The notes under the pieces are model-generated. The model did no database searches. It saw only the letters and a list, made by a program, of their open reading frames with translations, and was not told the DNA's origin. This document shows positions 1 to 6,705 of a DNA stretch of 16,042 bases, piece by piece. Positions within the stretch are counted from its first letter, which is position 1, and the number at the start of each line of letters is the position of its first letter. Source of the DNA: an uncultured Eubacteriales bacterium. GTDB taxonomy: Bacteria > Bacillota > Clostridia > Lachnospirales > Bianqueaceae. Location of the stretch: the NCBI GenBank assembly GCA_902782895.1, contig CACZPA010000145.1, positions 1 through 16,042 on the forward strand, written 5' to 3'. The position numbers and the translations under genes were made by a program.

Positions 1-1
1 A

Positions 2-67
2 TATTTGTCCGCAGGTAATGCAGTGGCTGTCAAAGACATCTCTCACTATCTGCGAGAACAGAAATAA
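2..67 (+). CDS. C-terminal end of a probable C5 cytosine-specific DNA methyltransferase (partial, cut by window edge)
   Basis: Only the last 21 codons are in the window, ending at TAA 65-67. The tail reads ...SAGNAVAVKDISHYLREQK. The AGNAV core followed by a hydrophobic helix resembles conserved motif X at the C-terminus of C5 cytosine DNA methyltransferases (GNSV/GNAV, part of the S-adenosylmethionine pocket). The usual role would be methylation of cytosine in a specific DNA site, as a restriction partner or as an orphan enzyme on a mobile element. The fragment is very short, so the call rests on one motif. It is the only + strand coding sequence before lysR, and a strong terminator lies about 240 bases downstream. 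Confidence 0.4.
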   Translation, partial: YLSAGNAVAVKDISHYLREQK

Positions 68-163
68 GCATCATTCGTCCGAATTTGAGTTTATAGGGAA
101 TAGCTTCCCCTGTCCACAATCATAACGAGCATCGGATTTTGCCCCACAAAACCCGAGAGACAT

Positions 164-194
164 AATAGGCGTGACCGCAATGGTCACGCCTATT
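164..194. repeat. Perfect 13-bp inverted repeat (hairpin)
   Basis: AATAGGCGTGACC at 164-176 and its exact complement GGTCACGCCTATT at 182-194 flank a 5-base loop (GCAAT). It lies about 100 bases after the stop of the upstream + strand gene. No clean T-run follows on either strand, so it could be a weak terminator, an mRNA-stabilising 3' hairpin, or a protein site. The perfect stem is seen directly; the role is inference. Confidence 0.7.
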
Positions 195-310
195 TCATAC
201 CCTTTTAGGTGGTTATACCCTGGCTCAACAACTATTTTTCTGAGAAGCACACTATTGTTGTGAGGAGCGAAGCGAGGTCGGATGAGGTGTAGACGAGAGG
301 AAGCAAAACC

Positions 311-360
311 TCGGGGCACCTTCCTTGCGGAGGGTGCCCCGAAGGGAGTTTTCTTTTTTT
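311..360 (+). terminator. Rho-independent terminator
   Basis: A 14-pair stem (311-324 with 329-342, one G-U pair, core TCGGGGCACC/GGTGCCCCGA) with a 4-base loop is followed by a T-rich tract at 349-360 (TTTTCTTTTTTT). The T-tract orientation makes it a terminator for + strand transcription arriving from the partial gene at the left edge. It also isolates that gene from the oppositely oriented aldo-keto reductase unit. Confidence 0.85.
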
Positions 361-376
361 GATTGAAAGCACTGAT

Positions 377-935
377 TTAATACCAGTCGTGCTTTTCGTT
401 ACGGTCGAGGGCGTTGATCGCGTCCATTTCCTCTTCTGACAGTTCAAATCCGAACAGGTCGAGGTTTTCTTTGATATGCTCGGGATTGGAAGAGCCGGGG
501 ATGACCACGATGCCCCTCTGCAGATCCCAGCGCAGGATCACTGAACTGATTCGGATAGATCTTAGTGATCACAAAGATATCCTCCTGGGGGATATGATAC
601 TCCTCCATCGCCCTTCGGACACCTTCTCCGACAGCTTCTTCGTTATGATACATATAGGCTGTATCGATCAGCCTTCCGCCGTTTTCAAGCAGGGCCATGA
701 CAGAATTCACACAGGTATCATGATCGAGTGAATAGGTTCCAAGACCCAGAATCGGCATCGTATAACCGCTGTTTAACAGCACGGTATGATTTTCGTAATC
801 AAATACGCCCACTGCCGGATCCTGTGATGTGTCGGATCCGGTGTGCTCTGTCTGTCTCGTGCAGCCAGCCGACGTAAACAACATCAGAAGCACCATCAGC
901 GTAGTTGTGATTACTTTCCTATGTCTGAGCACCAT
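377..935 (-). pseudogene. Broken lipoprotein aldo-keto reductase (internal deletion plus frame change)
   Basis: The gene starts with ATG at 935-933, 5 bases after the stop of the Fe-S aldo-keto reductase, so the two form one unit. The N-terminal part has a lipoprotein signal (hydrophobic stretch, lipobox TSAGC, Cys25) and then the start of an aldo-keto reductase barrel: LGLGTYSL, DTAYMY (Asp91, Tyr96) and ITK (Lys125). Near 535-548 the frame breaks. Another frame then continues with the family's normal C-terminus (VILRWDLQRG, VVIPGSSNPEHI, NLDLFGFELS, LDRNEKHDWY) to a TAA at 377-379. The middle of the barrel, including the catalytic His segment, is missing, roughly 130 residues judged from family length. 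The continuous frame instead ends in unrelated residues at 444. The product cannot be a working reductase. An assembly error is possible but would have to remove several hundred bases. Confidence 0.85.
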
Positions 936-940
936 CCGTT

Positions 941-2074
941 TTATCCAAGCTTAGCGGAGAAATCCGCCAGTACCTCGGAGATCTTGATCTGCTGCGGGCA
1001 GACCTGCTCACAGCTTCGGCACTGCAGGCAGGCCTGCGGCCTCTTCTCCTCCGGCAGAGCAGAAAGTGCCATTGGCGCGATAAATCCGCCGCCGGTATAA
1101 ACATGTTCATTATACAAGGCAAGGAGGCTCGGGATATCCAATTCCTGCGGACAATGACTCACGCAGTAATGGCAGGCCGTGCAGGGAACCGTGCCCACGG
1201 ACAGCATTTTATCGGCGATGCCGAGCAAGTCTGTCATCTCTGTATCTGACAGCTTTTTCTCTTCGGCGAAAGTGGCAAGGTTCTTCTTCAGCTGCTCCTC
1301 ATTGGACATACCGGAGAGCGTTACGGTAACAGACGGAATGCTCTGGAGGAAACGGAAAGCCCATGCCGGAATCTCTTCATCGGGACGCATGGATTTCAGC
1401 CGAGCTTCATACTCAGGCGCAAGGCTTGCCAGCCTTCCCCCACGCAGAGGTTCCATGACCCATACCGGGATATTCCACTCATCAAGCAGCGCAACCTTCT
1501 CTTTGCCGCTCTGGAAGGTCCAGTCCAGATAGTTCAGCTGCAGCTGGCAGAACTCCATATCCTTGCCGTAGGCCTCCAGGAAACGCTTCAGCACCGGAAG
1601 ATTCCCATGACAGGAGAATCCGAGATGTCTGATGCGGCCGTTTGCCTTTTGCTTCATCAGATAACTGTAGATGCCGTATTTCTCGTCATCAAGATAGGCA
1701 TCGGTATTCATCTCACAGACATTATGGAAGAGATAGAAATCAAAATACTCTACGCCCAGCTTCTCAAGCTGCTTTTCAAAGATCTCCTCCACATCGCCCC
1801 AGTTGGCGGCATCATACCCGGGGAATTTGGTCGCGAGATAGAAACTCTCTCTCGGATAACGAGCCAGTGCCTTGCCCAGAACGAGCTCGGAATTGCCGTT
1901 ATGATAGCCCCAGGCCGTATCATAATAGTTGATACCGTTCTTCATGGCTGTGTCGACCATGTGGAGTGCTGCTTCTTCATCGATCCTGCCATCGTCACCC
2001 TGAATGACCGGCAGACGCATGGCGCCAAAGCCGAGCGCTGACAGCTTCATATCCTGAAAATCTCTGTAAATCAT
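941..2074 (-). CDS. Aldo-keto reductase with C-terminal double 4Fe-4S ferredoxin domain
   Basis: This 377-residue protein has an N-terminal aldo-keto reductase TIM barrel (about 1-290) with the catalytic tetrad Asp52 (DTAWGY), Tyr57, Lys83 (ATKFP) and His117 (LFHN). Its C-terminal ferredoxin module has two cysteine sets, CTACHYCVSHCP (Cys298, 301, 304, 308) and CLQCRSCEQVCP (Cys349, 352, 355, 359), predicted to hold two 4Fe-4S clusters. This architecture is common in anaerobic Firmicutes. It suggests a cytoplasmic NAD(P)H-linked oxidoreductase coupled to one-electron carriers; the substrate is unknown. The ATG is preceded by TAAGGGGG at 2083-2090 with 8-base spacing. The gene heads a two-gene unit with the broken lipoprotein reductase and is divergent from a LysR regulator that likely controls it. 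Confidence 0.92.
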   Translation of the reverse strand: MIYRDFQDMKLSALGFGAMRLPVIQGDDGRIDEEAALHMVDTAMKNGINYYDTAWGYHNGNSELVLGKALARYPRESFYLATKFPGYDAANWGDVEEIFEKQLEKLGVEYFDFYLFHNVCEMNTDAYLDDEKYGIYSYLMKQKANGRIRHLGFSCHGNLPVLKRFLEAYGKDMEFCQLQLNYLDWTFQSGKEKVALLDEWNIPVWVMEPLRGGRLASLAPEYEARLKSMRPDEEIPAWAFRFLQSIPSVTVTLSGMSNEEQLKKNLATFAEEKKLSDTEMTDLLGIADKMLSVGTVPCTACHYCVSHCPQELDIPSLLALYNEHVYTGGGFIAPMALSALPEEKRPQACLQCRSCEQVCPQQIKISEVLADFSAKLG

Positions 2075-2137
2075 TTATTTATCCCCCTTATTCCATCGGA
2101 CTCCCACGGGTCCGCTACTGCCGACTCCGGCATTTTT

Positions 2138-2167
2138 ATTATATACGCTTGACCTTTCTTGTGCTAA
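2138..2167 (-). promoter_or_regulatory. Candidate promoter of the aldo-keto reductase unit
   Basis: On the minus strand a consensus -10 TATAAT (2143-2138) lies 18 bases from a weak -35, TTAGCA (2167-2162). The expected start near 2131 gives a leader of about 57 bases with two small hairpins. A good -10 with a poor -35 fits a promoter that needs an activator. The elements interleave with the lysR promoter on the other strand. Confidence 0.55.
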
Positions 2168-2177
2168 TAGTTATAAT
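2149..2177 (+). promoter_or_regulatory. lysR promoter, near-consensus sigma-A type
   Basis: TTGACC at 2149-2154 and TATAAT at 2172-2177 are separated by exactly 17 bases. This is 11 of 12 consensus positions with ideal spacing, upstream of the TTG start at 2232. The start point near 2184 falls at the left edge of the putative operator, so a protein bound there would block lysR initiation. Confidence 0.8.
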
Positions 2178-2184
2178 GCATATC

Positions 2185-2209
2185 ATGATATTCCTATATA
2201 GAATATCAT
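2185..2209. promoter_or_regulatory. Putative LysR-type operator (T-N11-A dyad)
   Basis: A perfect 9-bp inverted repeat, ATGATATTC-N7-GAATATCAT, is centred at 2197 and contains the T-N11-A pattern (T2191, A2203) of LysR-family boxes. Its centre lies at about -66 relative to the predicted start of the aldo-keto reductase transcript, the usual recognition-site position for activation. It also lies at about +1 to +25 of the lysR transcript, fitting autorepression. Overlapping dyads (the palindrome TATCATGATA at 2181-2190, and CCTATA/TATAGG) flank it. Binding is inferred from sequence and layout. Confidence 0.65.
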
Positions 2210-2231
2210 ATAGGAAAGGTGATGCATATCT

Positions 2232-3116
2232 TTGGAAATTCGGACATTACGGTATTTTCTGGCGGTAGCCCGTGAAGAAAACATGACAAAGGCTGCCAAA
2301 ACGCTTCACGTCACGCAGCCCACGCTTTCCAAAGCCTTAAAGTCTCTGGAAGACGAAATGGGCAAAAAGCTGTTTATCCGCCGCAGCTTCAGCATTGCGC
2401 TTACAGACGAAGGCGCGCTGCTGCGTGACCGCGCTGAGAATCTGATCAATATGGCCGACAAGATCGAGCGGGAGTTCCAGTCCCTCGACGAGGTCTCCGG
2501 CGGAGAACTGTACCTCGGCCTGGCGGAGTCTTATCAGATCCGCTATCTTGCCCGGGAGATCCGTCTGCTGAAGGAGCGCTGCCCCGATCTGACTTATCAT
2601 ATCACAAGCGGCGACACCGAACAGGTGACCGAAAAGCTGGACAAGGGTCTGCTGGATTTTGCAGTAATCTGCGATGCGCCGGATCCCGGGAAATATGATT
2701 CCATCACGTTCCCGCAGAGTGATATCTGGGGACTTGTCATCCCTGCACAGGATCCTCTGGCCGCGAAGAAAAGCATCGGGATCGACGATCTTATCGGACT
2801 TCCGCTCTTTACCTCCGTACAGGGATGGCAAGGCGATATCCGTAGCTGGGCCGGCAGCCGTTTCGCGCAGATCCGCCTTGAAGGCTCCTTCCGCCTGCCC
2901 TATAACGCTTCCATGTTTGTTCGGGAAGGACTCGGCTATCAGCTGTCCTTTGCGCATCTTGTCGACGTCTCCCCCGACAGCGGCCTTGTGTTCCGTCCTC
3001 TCTCTCCAAGGCTTGAAGCGAAGCTGTATCTCATCTGGAACCGTTACCAGACCTTCACCCCTATCTCCGAACGTTTCCTTACACAGGTAAAAACCAGCTT
3101 CTCCCTGCAATCCTGA
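2232..3116 (+). CDS. LysR-family transcriptional regulator
   Basis: A 294-residue protein of the family's usual length. The N-terminal winged helix-turn-helix spans about residues 1-60 (LRYFLAVAREENMTKAAKTL, then TQPTLSKALKSLE), and the rest (about 88-290) is the periplasmic-binding-protein-like effector domain. The start is TTG at 2232. It follows AGGAAAGGTG (2212-2221) by about 10 bases, and the ATG at 2222 is in another frame that closes quickly. The divergent arrangement with the aldo-keto reductase, the shared intergenic operator and the family's habits suggest that it activates that unit and represses itself. The inducer is unknown. Confidence 0.92.
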   Translation: MEIRTLRYFLAVAREENMTKAAKTLHVTQPTLSKALKSLEDEMGKKLFIRRSFSIALTDEGALLRDRAENLINMADKIEREFQSLDEVSGGELYLGLAESYQIRYLAREIRLLKERCPDLTYHITSGDTEQVTEKLDKGLLDFAVICDAPDPGKYDSITFPQSDIWGLVIPAQDPLAAKKSIGIDDLIGLPLFTSVQGWQGDIRSWAGSRFAQIRLEGSFRLPYNASMFVREGLGYQLSFAHLVDVSPDSGLVFRPLSPRLEAKLYLIWNRYQTFTPISERFLTQVKTSFSLQS

Positions 3117-3122
3117 CTGTAA

Positions 3123-3235
3123 TCGATTTCTGACCGAATGATAACAAAGAAATAAAGAGACCCTCTCTCCGTCTTGAACAACCTACACCTTGCCCTCGAT
3201 TTCTGAATGGCTGATAACAAGAAAATAAAGATACC
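3123..3235 (+). repeat. Direct repeat of about 40 bases (two copies)
   Basis: Copy A begins at 3123 and copy B at 3196. Both read TCGATTTCTGA, then five variable bases, TGATAACAA, AAATAAAGA and ACCC. About 32 of the first 39 positions match. Copy B is also the outer part of the terminator arm. The copies lie in the convergent space between lysR and ftsZ. The function is unknown; duplication of a terminator flank is one explanation. Confidence 0.65.
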
Positions 3236-3322
3236 CCTGCCTGTAAAAACGCCTTTGCTTAAGCAACAAGTTTTTACAGGCAGGGATATCTTATATTTCG
3301 TTAACTAAACCAGTCAGAAATC
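3198..3322. repeat. Long imperfect inverted repeat, 53 bases per arm
   Basis: The left arm (3198-3250) and the complement of the right arm (3270-3322) align without gaps, with 41 of 53 positions matching. Both begin GATTTCTGA and end CCTGCCTGTAAAAAC. The inner 23 positions form the terminator stem. The 19-base spacer contains the perfect palindrome TTGCTTAAGCAA (3255-3266). The right arm's outer end overlaps the ftsZ stop codon. It could be a decayed palindromic small element or an expanded terminator. Confidence 0.7.
3228..3292 (-). terminator. Bidirectional intrinsic terminator shared by ftsZ and lysR
   Basis: A 23-base stem with a single mismatch (3228-3250 with 3270-3292) and a 19-base loop lies 28 bases after the ftsZ stop. 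On the minus strand it is followed by TTTATTTTC, which makes it a good terminator for the dcw operon. On the + strand the following bases (TTATATTT) are weaker but may serve lysR, which ends about 110 bases before it. Confidence 0.85.
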
Positions 3323-4535
3323 AATGACGGCCCTTACGCAGGAACACCGGAATATCCACCGGATAATCGTTATCGCTGCGCTTTGGCTGCGGCTGTCCGT
3401 AGGAGTTGCCGGAAGTGCCCTGATAGTTATTGCCGGCCGTATTGAAGTTCGCGCCGACATTCGGAGCGGTCTTTGGTTCCGTCTTCGGAGCTGTCGCGGG
3501 ATCAAGCTCAGACAGATCCTTTGCCACGTCGTTATCCTTAACGGATACCTTGGGAGCAGGCGTGAAAGTCGGAGCCTGATCGCCGAAATCCGTCGCGATA
3601 ACGGTAACGATGATCTCATCCTGCAGATTCTCGTCAACAGACGTTCCGTAGATAACCTCCGCGTCCGGATCGACATGAGAAGTAATCATGTTCGGGATCT
3701 CGACCGCATCGTACATGGTCATGTCCGGTCCGCCGCAGATATTGATCAGGACGCCCTTGGCTCCGTCGATCGTGGTATCCATCAGCGGGCTGCTGATAGC
3801 CATCTCGGCTGCCTTATGCGCCTTGTCGTCGCCCTTTGCACGGCCGATGCCCATATGAGCAACGCCCTTGTTCTGCATGATCGTCTTAACATCATTGAAG
3901 TCCACGTTGATGATACCGGGACGGTAAATCAGATCGGAAACGCCCTGCACGCCCTGACGCAGAATACTGTCGGCCAGACGGAAAGCATCCTGGATCGTGG
4001 TCCTCTTGTCCGCGATCTGAAGCAGCTTGTCGTTGGAGATGCAGATCAGTGTGTCTACGCCCTCACGCAGCTTCATGATACCGGACTCTGCGGTACGCAT
4101 CTTTCTCGCGCCTTCAAAAGAGAACGGCTTGGTAACGACGCCAACCGTCAGAATGCCCATCTCGCGGGCAATACGCGCGACAACAGGAGCAGCTCCGGTA
4201 CCGGTGCCGCCGCCCATGCCTGCCGTAACGAATACCATATCGGCTCCGCTCAGCGCGTCCTTAATCTCTTCTTCACTCTCCTCGGCTGCCTGCGCTCCGA
4301 TATCCGGATTGCCGCCAGCACCCAGTCCACGGGTCAGCTTCTGGCCGATGAGAAGCTTGTTCTCAGCGGTGCCCAGACGCAGAACCTGCGCATCCGTATT
4401 CACGATCAGGAAATCAGCGCCCTGCAGTCCGTCATTGATCATACGGTCTACCGCGTTATTACCGCCGCCGCCAACTCCAACTACCTTTATTTTAGCCTTA
4501 TTATCAGTCAGGTCTTCTGTCCACTCGAAATCCAA
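3321..4535 (-). CDS. ftsZ: Cell division GTPase FtsZ
   Basis: FtsZ is the tubulin-like GTPase that polymerises at mid-cell into the Z-ring. With the start chosen here the protein has 404 residues. Visible features are the GVGGGGNNAV nucleotide loop, the tubulin signature GGGTGTG (about 108-114), the T7 loop NVDFNDV (about 210-216) that triggers GTP hydrolysis, a Pro/Asn/Gly-rich linker (about 320-393), and the conserved tail DIPVFLRK that binds membrane anchors. I chose TTG at 4535 because AAGGAGG (4544-4550) sits 8 bases before it. The longer frame from TTG 4556 lacks a ribosome site, and the ATG at 4540 is out of frame. It is the last gene of the cluster, behind its own promoter; no ftsA lies before it. 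Confidence 0.97.
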   Translation of the reverse strand: MDFEWTEDLTDNKAKIKVVGVGGGGNNAVDRMINDGLQGADFLIVNTDAQVLRLGTAENKLLIGQKLTRGLGAGGNPDIGAQAAEESEEEIKDALSGADMVFVTAGMGGGTGTGAAPVVARIAREMGILTVGVVTKPFSFEGARKMRTAESGIMKLREGVDTLICISNDKLLQIADKRTTIQDAFRLADSILRQGVQGVSDLIYRPGIINVDFNDVKTIMQNKGVAHMGIGRAKGDDKAHKAAEMAISSPLMDTTIDGAKGVLINICGGPDMTMYDAVEIPNMITSHVDPDAEVIYGTSVDENLQDEIIVTVIATDFGDQAPTFTPAPKVSVKDNDVAKDLSELDPATAPKTEPKTAPNVGANFNTAGNNYQGTSGNSYGQPQPKRSDNDYPVDIPVFLRKGRH

Positions 4536-4543
4536 CTCATTTT

Positions 4544-4550
4544 CCTCCTT
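4544..4550 (-). promoter_or_regulatory. Ribosome binding site that fixes the ftsZ start
   Basis: AAGGAGG on the minus strand is a near-perfect Shine-Dalgarno. Eight bases downstream is the in-frame TTG at 4535-4533. Four bases downstream is an ATG (4540-4538) whose frame closes after about 10 codons, so it is not the ftsZ start. The site argues against the upstream TTG at 4556, which would place the Shine-Dalgarno inside the coding sequence. Confidence 0.75.
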
Positions 4551-4570
4551 CGACAAAAACTGGTACTCAT

Positions 4571-4599
4571 ATCATACCTGTTTTATGAACAGAAATCAA
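4571..4599 (-). promoter_or_regulatory. ftsZ-proximal promoter
   Basis: On the minus strand TTGATT (4599-4594) and TATGAT (4576-4571) are separated by exactly 17 bases. Just upstream is an AT-rich stretch (4600-4650) that could act as an UP element and contains a small dyad, TTACA-N5-TGTAA (4628-4642). A second dyad, CTGTT-N5-AACAG (4578-4592), lies in the spacer. This would let ftsZ be transcribed independently of the ten-gene operon. Confidence 0.65.
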
Positions 4600-4653
4600 G
4601 AGTACATTTCAAAGTTTTTAAAAATATTTACAATCACTGTAACATATTATAAC

Positions 4654-5403
4654 TCAGACGTTTCTTTCCAGATAAATCTGCCCGTCGATATCCTCCAGAT
4701 GCAGGATCCCTTCCGCATTGGGCGTCGCGGCCAGAATCTCGGCAAGCGCCTGCGTCTTCCGGTCAATATCATAATCCTCGCCGAAACGGATCTCGAGCCT
4801 TTCCGTATACAGGCGGATATCCGAGATGCGCGCCAGATCCATAGACACGATTTCGGAAGAGATCTGATACTTCCGCAGATCCGCGCAGATCTCCATAACA
4901 GTCTGCGCCACCGACGCGCTGGCAGTATTGAGTGGTTCGCCGAGGCGGAAATTCCGGATTTCCACGCCCTGCACGACCGGCATCTCATCCGTCAGATAAT
5001 GGGTGGAATCCACAACATATCCCGCTTCGTCGATACACAGATACGTCCCCATGTATTCCACATAGCCGATGACTGTGCGCTCTTTTACATCAATCACAAG
5101 TGTCCCCGGCCAGTCCATATAGATATCCAGCGTTTCGATTCTCGGAGAAATCACGGGCTTCTGAATCGATTTCGCGATCAGGAAACGGATACTGTTCATT
5201 CCGGTCCTGACGCCAAGGCTTTCGAGCAGCTCTTCCTCCGAAACCGTCTCGCAGCCGTTAACCTCGATCTTCTGAATTCGGAACAGCAGCGAGCTCAGGA
5301 TGAGAAGAAGCGCGATGACACACAGAATGATCAGCCATCTGCGGCGGCGTTTGCCTGCGGCGTTAAAACGGTATTCCTGATCCAGGCGGACATGTCCAGC
5401 CAT
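4654..5403 (-). CDS. ftsQ: Cell division protein FtsQ/DivIB
   Basis: A 249-residue bitopic membrane protein of the divisome. It links FtsL and the septal synthase to the early ring. The short basic cytoplasmic N-terminus (GKRRRRW, 17-23) is followed by one transmembrane segment (about 23-41). Then come an extracytoplasmic POTRA domain (about 42-110, with IQKIEVNGCETVSEEEL and the DWPGTLVIDVKERT end) and a beta domain (GYVEYMGTYLCIDEAGYVVD). The ATG follows GGAGGAGAGGAG closely. The gap to ftsW is 15 bases; murG, which sits here in many Firmicutes, is missing. Confidence 0.93.
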   Translation of the reverse strand: MAGHVRLDQEYRFNAAGKRRRRWLIILCVIALLLILSSLLFRIQKIEVNGCETVSEEELLESLGVRTGMNSIRFLIAKSIQKPVISPRIETLDIYMDWPGTLVIDVKERTVIGYVEYMGTYLCIDEAGYVVDSTHYLTDEMPVVQGVEIRNFRLGEPLNTASASVAQTVMEICADLRKYQISSEIVSMDLARISDIRLYTERLEIRFGEDYDIDRKTQALAEILAATPNAEGILHLEDIDGQIYLERNV

Positions 5404-5418
5404 CTCCTCTCCTCCTTT

Positions 5419-6705
5419 CTAGTTATCGGCCGCAGCCACAGAATAGCGGGAAATACTGAGAAGCATTCCCATCGATACAAGCAAGAATGACAATGATGAA
5501 CCACCGTAGCTGATAAAAGGCAGCGTTACACCGGTCACCGGAATCAGATTCACATTTACCGCGATATTGATCATCGACTGTACCGCGACCTGCGAAATCA
5601 GACCGATTGCAAGACAGCGTGTAAAGAAATTCGGGGCATAGGTAGCGATCTTGATTCCGTTGATGATCAGTCCCGCAAAGAGAAGCAGAACAATGATCGC
5701 ACCAAGGATGCCCAGCTCCTCACAGATAACCGAGAAAATAATATCGTTATGTGCTTCGGGAATGTATCCAAGCTTCTGAATGCTGTTGCCAAGCCCCTTC
5801 CCGAAGAATCCGCCGGAAGCGATCGCGTATAGCGACTGTACGGTCTGATAAACGATGTTTTCCGAATAGGCAAACGGATCGAGCCAGGCCTTGATTCGCA
5901 GCGTTCTGTAATAGAATTCATTCAGAATCGGCTGCAGGAAATGAGGCGCCTGGTCGATCTGAATGATCAGCGGCAAGACCAGGATGAAGGTTACTCCAAG
6001 ACCGCCGATAATAACCAGAGTCAGAATATGACGTATTTTAGCTCCGCCCGCGTAGAGAATCATCAGACCAATCATGAAATTGATAACGGCTGTTGACAGA
6101 TTTTCCTTCAGAATCAGGACTGTCGGAATCAACAGTACCACAATGATCTGCATGAAGGTTCCCGGATGCGTAATCCGTTCTCTGTACCGGTTTACGAGCC
6201 AGGCTGTAATCATGGCTGTCGTGATCTTGGTGAATTCGGAGGGCTGGAAACTGACAACGCCCAGATCGAACCAACGGCGTGATCCGTTGATTTCCTCTCC
6301 AAAAAACAGAACACCGATCTGCAGAGCGATCGCCACTACATAAGCCAAAGGAGCCAGTGACTGATACAGCCGCAGCGGAACAACATAGACGGCTGCAAGA
6401 ATCCCGATAAAGCCGAGAATCAGGGCAAATGCCTGTTTCCTGGTATAATACAGGCTGTCTCCTCCATTATAAGCAGAATAGATACTGGAGGATGTTACCA
6501 TGATCATCCCGAAAACACACAGAAGAACAAGACAGGCAATGAAGAGGAAATTCGTTTCTTTTTTGTGCGGAAGGCCCCAGGAATCCTTCTTTTCCTGCTT
6601 ATACTCCGGATCTGAACTCAGATTAATGAAATCCAGAAAGAAACGATTGAACCAGTTTCGGACTCTTATAGAAATCTTGGGTTTAAGAATTCTCGCTTCA
6701 GCCAT
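5419..6705 (-). CDS. ftsW: SEDS peptidoglycan glycosyltransferase FtsW
   Basis: A 428-residue polytopic membrane protein that polymerises lipid II at the septum together with a class B PBP. SEDS landmarks are NGSRRWF (140-146), QPSEFTKI (154-161), KENLSTA (200-206, the Firmicute-like version of the PDLGTA region), GYIPEAHNDIIFSVICEELG with the presumed catalytic Asp321, and PVTGVTLPFISYGGSS near the end. About ten transmembrane segments are expected. The cytoplasmic N-terminus of about 50 residues before the first segment is rather long. The strong site GAGGAGGGGCACC directly precedes the ATG, so this start is preferred. SpoVE is a close paralogue, but the position between mraY and ftsQ favours the division role. 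Confidence 0.93.
   Translation of the reverse strand: MAEARILKPKISIRVRNWFNRFFLDFINLSSDPEYKQEKKDSWGLPHKKETNFLFIACLVLLCVFGMIMVTSSSIYSAYNGGDSLYYTRKQAFALILGFIGILAAVYVVPLRLYQSLAPLAYVVAIALQIGVLFFGEEINGSRRWFDLGVVSFQPSEFTKITTAMITAWLVNRYRERITHPGTFMQIIVVLLIPTVLILKENLSTAVINFMIGLMILYAGGAKIRHILTLVIIGGLGVTFILVLPLIIQIDQAPHFLQPILNEFYYRTLRIKAWLDPFAYSENIVYQTVQSLYAIASGGFFGKGLGNSIQKLGYIPEAHNDIIFSVICEELGILGAIIVLLLFAGLIINGIKIATYAPNFFTRCLAIGLISQVAVQSMINIAVNVNLIPVTGVTLPFISYGGSSLSFLLVSMGMLLSISRYSVAAADN

Larger units (their letters stand above)
68..376. other. Non-coding intergenic stretch between the methyltransferase end and the aldo-keto reductase pseudogene
   Basis: About 310 bases without a convincing gene. It holds a perfect inverted repeat at 164-194, a purine-rich stretch around 258-300 with GAAGCGAGG- and GACGAGAGG-like elements, and an intrinsic terminator at 311-360. 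Reading frames through it on the minus strand run across the hairpins and carry no recognisable domain. Composition differs somewhat from the division-gene region. It may be the edge of an accessory element, but no integrase, transposase or clear attachment repeat is visible here. Confidence 0.5.

Noticed and set aside
71..319. 82-codon minus-strand frame in the left intergenic region
   Set aside because: It runs through the perfect hairpin and the terminator, has no domain, and is more likely chance.
2337..3110. 257-codon minus-strand frame opposite lysR
   Set aside because: It is antisense to an intact LysR with clear helix-turn-helix and effector domain.
3324..4652. 442-codon open frame on the + strand across ftsZ
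   Set aside because: It is the antisense of a complete ftsZ, has no recognisable domain or ribosome site, and reflects codon bias.
4027..5490. 487-codon open frame on the + strand across ftsZ and ftsQ
   Set aside because: It is antisense to two clear genes and their promoter gap, with low-complexity Ser/Pro-rich translation and no domain.
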